Positions 11,631-21,760 of a DNA stretch of 64,000 nucleotides are shown in pieces. Position numbers and translations under genes: made by a program. Every line of letters begins with the position of its first letter. Position 1 is the stretch's first letter. Under the pieces are notes generated by a model. It worked only from the letters and a program-made list of their open reading frames with translations, was not told where the DNA came from and made no database searches. This DNA comes from Ichthyophis bannanicus (taxonomy: Eukaryota; Chordata; Amphibia; Gymnophiona; Ichthyophiidae): assembly GCA_033557465.1 (NCBI GenBank), contig CM066041.1, positions 159,935,532-159,999,531 on the forward strand, in the 5' to 3' direction.

Positions 11631-13858
11631 CTATGGTTGCTGGGTTTGCTGAGTCTGGTGAGAGGTTGAACTCTGCAGACCAGGACGATGCTTCCCCTGT
11701 TTGGGAACATCTGTAGGATGGGCAGATGATGCATAAAACCTTCTTCTCCTATGGGAAGAAAGTTTGGCAGGACATTTCCTACCTACTGGGACAGAAGAAA
11801 ATGCAGAAGAGTCCCTAGGAAGAGGTAAGTCAATGGACAACTGAGTAACCTGACGTAAAGACTCCTTGTTAAAAAGATTATCTCCAGTGCAAGGAGTATG
11901 TCCCCGTCTGTGCTGTGCCCATTTATCCAAGCCTGAAGCTTGGAGCCAGGCTCTAGGTCGTGCCCCTATAGTTATAGCAGAAGTCCTGCTAACAGACTCA
12001 AAAGAGTCTAGGGAAGCACGAGTAAGAAACCAAGAGATATTTTGGAGATGCTTGAGCAGTGAAGAGTAGTCTGCACTCCTGGACTCTGGAAGGGAAGGAG
12101 TCAAAAGATGTAATTGCTTTGTGACCTCCTCAAGAGATAGACTCATATAGAAAATATATGAGAGAATCCTTGCAGAAAGCATAGATGTTTGGAAGGTTTG
12201 ACATCCAAAGGCATCAAGCATCTCAGACTCACGACCTGGTGGATAAGAAGAGTGCTTCTTCTTGCTCTTTACCCGCCTCATTGCTGATTCCACAACTATG
12301 GAATGATGAGGAAGTTGAGTCTTTTGAAACCCTGGAGAGGGGGGCACCTGATATAAGAGATCAGTTGCTCTGGAAGGTGGGGGTACCCTTAAAGGTGTTT
12401 CCCACATTCCTAGAAGGAGATCCTGCAAGGAATGATGCAAAGGAAGCATTACGTTCTCCTTTGCTTTGGTAGAAAGAGAGGTCTGTGCAGGATCATGTCC
12501 TGGGATAGGAATGCCAAGAGATCTTGCTATATCCAGGAGGAAACTCTGAAAGGAGGGTTCCCCAACAGGAATTTCCCTTGGATAGGTTAGATCTGAAGAA
12601 CTAGCCTGAGCACCGACAGAGCTATCCAGATATATAGGAATAGAAGATCCTGCACAGTGCAGTGTGGAATGCTTAAACGATGGTCGCCGGTACTGACTGT
12701 CAGGAGCAGCGACCGACATTACCACATTGTTCATGCCAGGTATCGACTCCAAGCTTGGCATAGAAGGAAGCGATCCTGTTGAAAAAAAGCATGGCCGGAG
12801 TTGGCCGCGATGGTACTGTGGATACCGGTTCCGATGTCGAAGTCGAGCCTGACAGAGACATCGGAACAGTCATTGGAGACCGTTCAATCGGTACCAAGGC
12901 AACCGAAGATCTCTGGGTGCTATCCTCGGTACCGAGCCACCGGTATCGATCGGTGTCGGTACCAAATGATATTGGTACCAAGTCTTCCAGACTAGAGAGC
13001 GAATCTATACTGGGCATCGAAGACACCGACCGTAAGGGTAATGAGGACATCGGCAACGACTTCGGTACTGTGCCTGATACCGGTGAATGAAGGTCAGCTA
13101 GTGGCAACTCAATCGGCCTCGGGGGAACAGAGTTGCAGATCCGAATCATCGGAACTGAGCCTTCGGTACCGCTGTGAACCGGTACCAAGGCAAGTCGGTA
13201 CCCAATCCTCCAGACTGGAGATCAATTCCAGACTCGGCATCGAAGGAAGAGAGGCTATTGATGCACGTCTGGAGGGTACCGACATCGGTGATGGTATCAG
13301 TGTTGGTACCGATAATGGAAGGTCAGTCTGGAGAGTATCCACCGGTCCCGAAGGCACCGAGGACGCCAGATGACCATCCCTGGTGAGGAATGTTTCATCC
13401 AACACCAGTGCCGATGTCGGGGTATCGGTACCGCTCGAAGCGGATGCCACCAGCAGACATGGCTTAGGTATGTTCTGTGAGGGGTGAACCCCAGGAACAA
13501 CCTGAAACCCCTTATATGCTTTGGAGACCGAAGACTCCCGCCGGGGTTTTGAAGCCAAAGGGCCCTCGAGGGCAAGGCCGGAGCCGTCTACATGCTGTGC
13601 ATGAGACCTACCACTCGAGGGCTGGCTAGTCTTAACAGACTGTTTGTGGGTTACCTGATCCTGTGTATAGGAAGAAAGGGACGGTGTCCCGAAGCTGGAG
13701 GGAAACCGTGTATCGAGGGAACCTCGATATTGAAGACCTCTTCTCCCCAAACTGTTATCAGAACCCAAGCACGTTAGACACCGACTTCGGGGGTCTAAAT
13801 ATAAAGTTGTACCGCCACAGTGTGAACATTTCTTGAAGAAAGTGGCTGGCGGTTCCAT
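11631..13858 (-). pseudogene. Element B gag, internally repeated
   Basis: The start is an ATG at 13858 (MEPPATFFKKCSHCGG), with a CxxC...CLTCLGSDNS zinc-knuckle-like segment. The C-terminal piece (12761-11631, 376 codons) carries the LAP2alpha-like domain, with VPPSPGFQKTQLPHHSIV, ARPRAWLQASGLDKW and CTGDNLF. The middle contains three diverged tandem copies of a roughly 215-base unit (cores near 12740, 12990 and 13215) encoding SMPSLE / SSLEDxVP segments. One or more frame changes lie between 13109 and 12700. It is much better preserved than the pol of the same element. Confidence 0.75.
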
Positions 13859-14235
13859 GAGAAAAAGAAGAGGCCGTTAAGGCCTAAAAACCGTGAGACA
13901 CTATGAAGAAAATATTCCCTGAAGAAGGAAGACTTTACAAGAAAGGAAAAGAAAAACACCGGCGGTACCGGTGGCGTCGTGAGACAGCCGCGACCACAAG
14001 AAAAATAAAGAAATAAAACAAGAATTTTCTGCGGTGACAGGAGGACGTCCTGCCGGCTCCACGGAAAAACGAAAACTGAGGAGAGGCAGTTGGGAAAGGC
14101 GGGAAGGCAGCATGCAGGCGTGGTGGGATGCTTCCAAAAGCTCTTTGATTGGACGCTGGGAAGTGTTCCCGCGCAGACTCCGTCGGTATCGGCATACCCA
14201 TATGTGAAGACTCATTCCTGCTTGTTCCTGGAGAT

Positions 14236-14418
14236 TATAAAACTTACACATTTATCATCATCCCCCAACTTTGCAAGACTGCACCCTTAAATTGCAGAGC
14301 ACGAATATCTCTCCCCCAATCCAAAAGTGAGACTGCACTCCTCTCCCTCCCCCAGAACACAATCACACGCCTCCCTTTCACACTCTACCAGGTGCCAGAC
14401 CACTCCCCGTTCTCTCAC
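14236..14418 (-). other. Host intron segment downstream of ASPSCR1 exon
   Basis: This short unique stretch lies between the right end of element B and the exon's donor site. No further exon is visible in it. Confidence 0.5.
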
Positions 14419-14929
14419 CTGCAATCTTTCTTGCTGCTCCATGTTAGTTTTTGTCTTTTTTGGCTTGGAAGGACCACCAGGGCTGGAAACGGAGGTTGGC
14501 ATGTTCACTGAAGGTGGCATATCACACTCAAAAGATTTTATATTCACAGAGGCACCACCCAAGCGCTGCCCAACCCCAAAGAAAGGGACAAAGGATGATT
14601 TGGAACTTGGCACAACTGTAGCCTCCTTTTGTAGCAGAAGGCTCTCTTCCCTCTTGAGCTCTGGTGTTACTTCTCCTTTGCACGGAATAGCATCTGCAAC
14701 ATTACTTCCACAACTGTATCCAAACGCCAGAGGGATCTGTGGTGTTTGCGGAAATAAGTCCCCTGTTTCTTCAATAGAAGAGCTACACATCAATGTAGCA
14801 TCTTGCTCCCCAGCTGTCCCTGAGGGTTCTCCAAGGTCTGGGTTTATTTCCCCAGTTGTCCCAGAGGGCTCTTCAGAAAGCGGTGCCACAACCACAGCTT
14901 CATTTGGACTGGCAGTCTTCATAACAAAC
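14419..14929 (-). CDS. ASPSCR1: ASPSCR1 (TUG) internal exon, 511 nt
   Basis: ASPSCR1/TUG is a UBX-domain protein that tethers GLUT4 vesicles and binds p97/VCP. This exon begins after a TCTGGCTTTAG acceptor and ends in TTGCAG before a GTGAGAGA donor. With the upstream exon it reads V-V-R-FVMKTASP across a phase-2 junction. It continues with a variable Ser/Gly/Glu-rich linker, then SSFVPFFGVGQRLGG and SVSSPGGPSKPKKTKT, blocks I recognise from vertebrate TUG, and ends in phase 0 at QQERLQ. It codes for about 170 residues without a stop. The UBX domain exons are not in view; they should lie further along the minus strand, beyond elements B and A. Identification rests on remembered family motifs. 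Confidence 0.85.
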
Positions 14930-15572
14930 CTAAAGCCAGACGTTAAATTTAGGAAAAAGTTACCTCTAGTTTCAGAATTTAAATGCTTATTTTTCACTTA
15001 ATTCAAAGAGCACAAAATTATAACTGAACTACACAAATACATTTCAAGATTAACCTAAAGGAAAGTAGGACTTCTGAAAACAGCAGTCTACTTCATTGAG
15101 CAGGATACACTGCAGGCAAAAAGGCAGACACACACAGTGATCTCAATCCCTTTTGTAGGCCAACAGAGAACACAAAAATAGGAATGGGACTGAGCAGGTG
15201 CAGAGAAGAGAAAAAAAAATCTATATCCCAGCCAGAAGAAACTGAAAACACACACAGTGGTGAAAAATACTGGGGGGAATATTTTGGTGCAGGCTGAGAA
15301 GGGAAAAGCTTATCTTCTCTAGTTTTCAACAACTCATTCCAAACAGTTTGACAGACATACTGCAGAAGTCCTCCAATTCTGCACATGCTCAGTCACTCAT
15401 TGCAAAACATTTGTTGCAGTTGGAAGAACATCTGAGTCACAGTTAGGTACAGATACCTCTAACTACTGTATTCTGGTTACTATAATGCTTGTCTTCAAAA
15501 TTTATTAAACAACTGTAAAAAGAGCACATTAAAAAGTGTACATCACAGTTATTTTACTTGCCATCTCCTGAC
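14930..15572 (-). other. ASPSCR1 intron between the two exons
   Basis: This is a 643-base intron in the sense direction: donor GTCAGG after exon base 15573, acceptor CTTTAG before 14929. I see no repeat insertion in it, unlike the neighbouring introns. Confidence 0.75.
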
Positions 15573-15646
15573 CTGACAACTGCATTTCCTCCAGTCAGTC
15601 CCAAGGATTTCAGGGTTGCCTTCTGCAATGCAGTTTCTCCCTTCAC
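15573..15646 (-). CDS. ASPSCR1: ASPSCR1 (TUG) internal exon, 74 nt
   Basis: The acceptor is TTACTTTTGTAG and the donor is CAG before GTCAGGAG. The 74 bases read V-K-G-E-T-A-L-Q-K-A-T-L-K-S-L-GLTGG-N-A-V-V and end on two bases of an Arg codon that the next exon completes. The LGLTGG then R-FVMK sequence is characteristic of TUG just after its ubiquitin-like N-terminal part. The small size, clean splice sites and in-phase join to the 511-nt exon make a pseudogene unlikely. The preceding exon is not identified in the window. Confidence 0.85.
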
Positions 15647-16824
15647 CTACAAAAGTAAGAGGCAGAATGTGGGGCATCATGGACTACCTTGATTCAACCT
15701 CTGCATGCATTTCTTTTGAAAAGTGCCAATTCTGCCCACTCCCAACCAAATCATTTCACACCTTCTTGAAAGTGTCCTTCTAAGATCCTAATTCCATACA
15801 AACTAGTTCTATTTATTGAAAAGTTAGAAGGTATGGGTAGCCACACACTAAATGCACGCATTTATTTTTTAAATAAGGAAACTTCCAACTTTTACCCCCC
15901 CCTCAAAAACTCCTATTCCAAATCATTAACTCTGAAAAGAAAAAGGGTAAATAAGATCCCCTCCTCCCAAGAAGGCCTATTCTCCAGATGAAGTTTAGTG
16001 CAGCCAAGTATAACTAAGTTATACTGAGCTGCACCAAGAATAATGTAAGAAATACAATAGAAAAACTGGAACCTTCCTGCTTCTTCTCCGGAAGGTATAT
16101 ATAGTGACTGACAGCTCCTCTCCCTGTGCTGAAGAGCAGACCCCAGCAACTTCAAATTTAAAACACTGCAGGCGAATCCACACCAAAGGGCCCTTAGGCA
16201 TGGCCCAAAGAAAACCATCATGCCACACCGATCAAGACTTTGCAGAGAGTCGTATCTACTTGCCTGTTCCTACACCACCCTAGTGCAAAAAAATAAAAAG
16301 ATACAAACCACCTTCTTATTCCCCTACCACTCCACAAACGGCCCCATTCACTCCCCAAATGCACCATTTATGTGAACTACCTCCAGAATACCTTAAGATG
16401 CTCCACAAACGTACTACCTACTCAGTTCTGATACTGAATCTCCTACTGCTGCTCCTACCTTCCCCTTACAATAGCAAAGCAAATCAGAACAGCATTTCCC
16501 ATCCTTTAAAGAACTCAGCTCACCACCCTATGCACATGCTTCAATAAACCACACAACAGACTCCCATGCCGACTGATAAACATTACCACAACCCCCACCA
16601 CAAGATTGCACTACGGCAGAACAGACCTCAACGCCCCATTACATGTGCTGTAATTAACACTAGTTCAGTTCAAAACAAGATCCGCATCATTGAAGATTAC
16701 ATATTGGTTAATAACACTTACCTTGGATCTCTATAGCCGATAATGTCCTCCTCAATCAATTGTCACCACCCCATTACAAACTGTTCAACTGCCCCAGATC
16801 AAGTAGAAGAGGAGGAGGAGGCAT
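15647..16824 (-). other. Upstream ASPSCR1 intron sequence
   Basis: This is unique-looking sequence with no exon or repeat that I can support. It extends to the left end of DIRS fragment C. Confidence 0.5.
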
Positions 16825-17393
16825 ACCGTAGTTACTCACCTGTAACAGGTGTTCTCCAGGGACAGCAGGAATCAGTCCTCATATATGGGTGACGTCGGCG
16901 CTGACGGAGCCCCCATGCGGAGCAATTCCCCAGCTTTCAAAGAAATCCTTTGGGATTCCATTGCGCATGCGCGATCCCCTTCCCACCCACGGGTGCCATC
17001 TTGCTCAGTCAAATGACATAGCTAAAAAGACAGCAAAATGAACAAAAATCAATAGTAGGACTGCAACTCCAGGGGAGGAGGGAGGGTCGTGAGGACCGAT
17101 TCCTGCTGTCCCTTGAGAACACCTGTTACAGGTGAGTAAATACGCTTTCTCCAGGAACAAGCAGGAAGTCAGTCCTCACATATGGGACTCCTTAGCCATA
17201 GTCTACCTAGCTGAAAATGGCTTCCTCTAGAAGAGCCGCAGCAGCTGTGATAGGAATTCAGCGGAGGCGCCTCACCCCCGGTAGCCTGACACCAGAGGGC
17301 CGGAGGGTAGGAGTTGCCTAAACCTCAAATAAGTTACAGAGTACCGCCTGACCGAAAGCATTGTCCCATCGGGACTCTCCATCCAAGCAGTAA
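16825..17393 (-). mobile_element. DIRS fragment C (family of element E)
   Basis: The left terminal repeat (GTAGTTACTCACCTGTAACAGGTG, then GACGTCGGCGCTGACGGAG) and a complementary region at 17090-17189 are intact. The inner sequence matches the recombinase-proximal region of the other elements up to CCATCCAAGCAGTAAT, where the CR1 tail begins. The rest of the element does not reappear beyond the CR1 5' end, so the copy is truncated rather than simply interrupted. Confidence 0.85.
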
Positions 17394-17463
17394 TAGAAAC
17401 ATAGAAACATGATGACAGAAAAAGACCACATGGCCTATCTAGTCTGTCCTTCCATATCAACAA

Positions 17464-19263
17464 CTACAACAGTCCACTTTTTACCTTTAGAGATCCTCTG
17501 TGTTGGTCCCATGCTTTTTTGAATTCAGTTACTGTCCTCATCTCTACCACCTCCACTGGGAAACTATTCCATGGATCCACTACTCTTTCCGTAAAGAAAT
17601 ATTTCCGCATATCACTCCTGAATCTATCTCCCTTCACCCTCATCCCATGTCCCCTCGTAGCAGAACTTGCTTTCAATTGAAAGAGGCTCTTTCCCTGAAC
17701 ATTTATGCCACGGAGGTATTTAAACATCTCAATCATATCACCTCTATACCGCCTTTCCTCTAAGGTGTACATATTAAGATCCTTAAGTCTGTCCTCATAT
17801 GCTTTATAATGAAGCCCACTAATCATTTTAGTAGCCACCCTCTGCACCGACTCCATCCTGTTCACATCCTTTTGAAGGTGCGGTCTCCAGAATTGCACAC
17901 TATATTCCAAATGAGGTTGCACCAAAGACTTATACAGAGGCATTATCACCTCCTTTTTTCTGCTAGCCATTCCTCTCCGTATGCACCCAAGCATCCTTCT
18001 AGCTTTTGCCGTCGCCTTTTCTACCTGTTTAGCTACTTTAAGATCATCAGACACAACCACGCCTAGGTCCCGCTCTTCTTTAGTGGACAAACGTACTTCA
18101 CCTCCTATACTGTACTGCTCCCTTGGATTGCTGCAGCCCAAATGCATGACCTTACATTTTTTAACATTAAATCCCAGCTGCCAAATTCTAGACCATTCAA
18201 GCTTAGCTAGATCCCTCTTTATGTTATCTACACCTTCCTGGGTGTCTACTCTACTGCAGATTTTGGTATCATCTGCAAAGAGGCAAACCTTACCCGACAG
18301 CCCTTCTGCTATATCACTAACAAAGATGTTAAAAAGAACCGGACCAAGGACAGATCCCTGGGGCACACCACTGGTAACATCCTTCCCCTCAGAGTGAGCT
18401 CCATTTACTTGTACTCTTTGTCGCCTCCCACCCAACCAATTTCTAACCCAAGCAGTAACTTTAGGGTCCATCCCTAGGGTGCTCAGTTTGTTTTTAAGTC
18501 GCCTGTGAGGAACAGTGTCAACGGCTTTACTGAAATCTAAATACACCACATCTACAGCTCTTCCTCGGTCCAACTCCCTGGTCACCCAGTCAAAGAAATC
18601 AATCAGATTTGTCTGACAAGACCTGCCTCTGGTGAATCCATGCTGCCTCGGATCCTGTAATCCGCTGGACTCCAGAAACCTCACTATTTTCTCTTTCAGC
18701 AGCGTTTCCAATAATTTACTCACCACCGAAGTTAAACTAACCGGCCTGTAGTTTTCAACCACACCCTTACTTCCGCTTTTGTGTAAAGGCACCACATGAG
18801 CCTCTCTCCAGTCCTTTGGCACCACTCCCGACTCCAACGAGGCATTGAAAAGGTCAGTCAGTGGAGTTGCTAGAACGTCCCCAAGTTCCCTCAGTATTCT
18901 AGGGTGTATCCCATCCGGTCCCATCGCTTTGTCTACTTTAAGTTGAGCTAGTTTCTCACGAACACAGTCTTCTGAAAATTGTTCAAGATGTCCCTCGCTT
19001 CTGTTCCTATTTGTGGGTATTTTCTGAGGTCCTGCTCCTGGTTCTTCATCTGTGAACACGGAACAAAAATATTTGTTAAGCAATTCCACTTTATCCTTAT
19101 CAGCTTCTACATATTCCTCCCCTGCACCCTTGAGTCTGACAATACCACTTTTGCCCTTCCTCTTCTCACTAATATATCTGAAAAATGTCTTATCCCCCCA
19201 TTTTATTGCATTGGCTATTTCCTCCTCCTTTTGAATCTTTGCCTTCTTGACTATTTTGCTAGC
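17464..19263 (-). pseudogene. CR1 ORF2, reverse transcriptase part
   Basis: This frame is open from about 19263 to the stop at 17464. It contains GPDGIHPRIL, the YRPVSLTS block, YLDFSKAVDTVPHRRL (motif A, with Val where CR1 usually has Phe), GVPQGSVLGP, the catalytic LFADDTKI, and CR1-type C-terminal blocks (CKVMHLG, RDLGVVV, RRMLGCI, PLYKSLVQPHLEY, FFTERVVDPWN). All catalytic aspartates are kept. It is separated from the endonuclease part only by a one-base frameshift near 19255-19263. Confidence 0.92.
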
Positions 19264-20324
19264 TTCTCTTTTTCCAAATACAGATGCCTGTCTTCCTCTC
19301 TCTGTGATCTCTTGTATTTCATGAAGGCCTCCCTCTTTTTCTTCACTTTTTCAGCTACTTCCTTCGAAAACCATAGCGGTTTCCTTTTCCTTTTGCCTTT
19401 ATTTACCATTTTAACAAAAAGGTTGGTTGACCTTAAAATACCCCCTTTCAGTTTTGCCCACTGTTTTTCTACATCCCCCAGCTGTTCCCATCCCACTAAC
19501 GACTCCCTGAGGTATTGGCCCATCTTCGCAAAGTTAGTCTTCCTAAAGTCTAAGATCCTCACCTTGGAATGGATTCTAACAGCCCTAGTCCTAATACTGA
19601 ACCACACCATCTGGTGATCACTGGATGCAAAATGATCTCCCACTACAACATCATAAACACTTTCACCATTGGTAAGCACCAAGTCCAGTATGGCCCCTTC
19701 ACGTGTGGGGTCTGTTACCAATTGCCTGAATAGTTCTCCCTGTAGAGAATCCAGGATCTCCTTACTTCTAGATGATACTGCAGCAGGAACGTGCCAATCA
19801 ACTTCTGGCATATTGAAATCTCCTATCAGTAGCACTTCCCCTTTCCTAGCAATGCTGCGTACGTCTTCAATTAACTCTCTGTCCACCTCTTCCTCTTGTG
19901 AGGGAGGTCTGTATATCACACCAATGCAAATAGATTTCTCTTTCCCTCTTTCTAGTTTAACCCACAATGCCTCCTCTCTCCCTTTTAAGCTCTGTAATTC
20001 CAAAGCTTTAATAGTAGTTTTTACATATAGTGCCACTCCTCCTCCCCTTCTTCCTACCATGTCCTTTCTGAATAAAGTATAGCCAGGTACAGTTACATCC
20101 CAGTCATGGTTTTCTGTGAACCATGTTTCTGTAACTGCCACTAAATCCAAGTCAGCCACTCCCACCAAAGCTTCAACATCAGGGATCTTATTTCCCATGC
20201 TAAGGGCATTTATACACACTGCTTTCCATATGTTACCCCTGTTACCCATTTCCATAGAGGTATTTAATGTATCACCTACCTGGGGGCTTTTACTTACCTG
20301 GGGGCTTTCTTCACCTATCCCCAA
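19251..20324 (-). pseudogene. CR1 ORF2, AP endonuclease part
   Basis: This is an apurinic-like endonuclease domain: NALSMGNKI, VTETWF, PGYTLFRKD, RRGGGVALYV, VIYRPPS, LLIGDFNMPEVDW, DLVLTNG and SSDHQMVWFSI. The first ATG in frame is at 20255. The frame is followed by a TAG at 19251-19253 while the downstream frame continues as SKIVKKAKIQK in the RT phase, which places a single-base indel at the join. In an intact CR1 this would be one polypeptide with the RT. Confidence 0.9.
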
Positions 20325-20329
20325 CGAAT

Positions 20330-21274
20330 CTAGTTTAAAGCCCTCTTCAGTAGATTAGCCAGTCTACTACTGAAGACGCGTTGACCTTTCTTGGACAGAT
20401 GGATGCCATCTCTGCTCTGCAACCCTTGGAACAGCATACCATGGTCTAGGAAACTAAAACGCTCTCGATGACACCATCCACGCAGCCATGCATTCATCTC
20501 CAGGATGCGAGTCTCTCTGCCTTGGCCTTTACCCTCAACAGCGAGGATTGAAGAGAACACCACCTGTGCACCTAACTGCTTCACCCTCTGTCCCAGAGCC
20601 ATGAAGTCACTTTTGATACGTTCCGAGGTATACCTGGCAGTATCATTTGTTCCAACATGGATTAGCAACATTGGGTAATAGTCAGTGGGCTTGATGAGTC
20701 TCGGCAAACTCTCCATAACATCTTGGATTTTGGCACAAGGCAGACAGCATACCTCTCTGGACATCAAGTCTGGTCAGCAGATGGACGCCTCAGTACCCCT
20801 CAGAAGACAGTCTCCAACCACCACTACCCTTCGTTTCCTTCTGGTCACTGATTCTGCAACTTTGGGGTACTTGAACTCTAGTTCTTCCCTTTCCAGGGAT
20901 GCTTTCACCTCCTCCACTTCCAGGGCTGCATAATGGTTCTTCAATTCAAGGGCTGGAGAAGTTGGATTGGTGATTTTGCAGGCCCTGGTGACTTGTGTCC
21001 AACCATCAACATTCTGTTGGCACCCATCTTCTTCTGTGCTGGAGAGCTTGGTTGCTGCAAGAAGCATCTCATCAATGTACTTCTCACTGTCTTGAATGCT
21101 CCTCAGCCTCGCCACCTCCTCTCTGAGTTCCTCCACTTGTTTCCTCAGAGCTTCAGCATGCAGGCACCATGCACATGGAACTGGTCCTTCAACTGGCATT
21201 AGGACCTCTGTCTGGACCGAGGCAGAAGCTGTAACAGGGGCAACAGCTTTAGCAATACGATTTTTCCCAGCCAT
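20330..21274 (-). pseudogene. CR1 ORF1 with esterase-like domain, one stop
   Basis: It starts at ATG 21274 (MAGKNRIAKAV). Residues 30-75 hold a CAWC pair and a probable coiled coil (LRKQVEELREEVARLR). The SGNH-hydrolase-like part begins with VVVVGDCLLRGTE (block I, with Cys where Ser is expected) and continues with LLIHVGTNDTA, VVFSSIL and a final DGIHLSKKGQ block. An in-frame TGA at 20774-20776 splits it; CGA to TGA at a CpG is the simple explanation. The reading frame is otherwise continuous to the TAG at 20330. Confidence 0.88.
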
Positions 21275-21760
21275 TGTTCTGTTCGTGGAGCTTAGGTATC
21301 TGTTAAAGCAAAAGAGAGAGATCTACCAAGTACCAGCCGGTTTCCCAGCTGTCTTTTCAGAGAAAAAGCAGTTAAATCTCTTTAATTATATTCAAAATGT
21401 GCTGGTCCAATTCTCTGTGATTTGTTAAAGGGGGAGGTGCCCTATAAAGCAAGACTGCTCACTAGGGGTGGGTGGGAGTCGGGGTGGGTAGGGAGGGAAC
21501 TAACACCTGATTAGGTGTTAGCAGTTTCCAAACCTGAGGAGGTTACTAGAGTTCAGCAACCTACTGTGCTCAAGGAAAGTTCCCCTAAAGCACCAAAAAG
21601 AAAAGTAACCTTGCTTTAAAAAATCTACAAAAAACCCTTTTAAGAGCTCCCAGTCAGATAGCTAGCAATGTAATATAATAAAAACAAACAAACAAACCCT
21701 CAAATCCTTACTGTTTGTTGATCTGTAGAGCACTGGTTAGAAAAGCCTCAACAGGGCAGG

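Larger units (their letters stand above)
8986..14235 (-). mobile_element. DIRS element B, gag retained, pol decayed
   Basis: The left end (AGCACAGTTACTTACCTG) and right end (CCTGGAGAT) match those of A, D and H. The terminal repeats pair 9013-9170 with about 14070-14235. The complementary region is at 9255-9345. Between 9346 and about 11600 no RT or recombinase frame survives; only scattered matches remain, for example 10791-10850 to the RNase H region of element D. The gag part is long and largely open. The flanks (CAAAA left, TATAAA right) show no clear target duplication. Confidence 0.88.
17394..21760 (-). mobile_element. CR1 LINE, nearly full length
   Basis: The sense order on the minus strand is a 5' untranslated region (about 21760-21275), ORF1, ORF2 and a short 3' end. 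The 3' terminus is ...CATGTTTCTATGTTTCTA, two copies of the 8-base TTTCTATG tail unit typical of CR1. No poly(A) tail is present and no target duplication is evident, as is usual for CR1. Only one stop in ORF1 and one frameshift in ORF2 interrupt the coding regions, so this insertion looks comparatively young. The 5' end position is approximate. Confidence 0.92.

Noticed and set aside
14287..14997. The full 236-codon minus frame as one protein
   Set aside because: Only 14419-14929 is exon; the extensions at both ends run into introns past clear splice sites.
14327..15001. Plus-strand 224-codon frame
   Set aside because: It is the antisense shadow of the ASPSCR1 exon, crosses both splice sites and has no family features.
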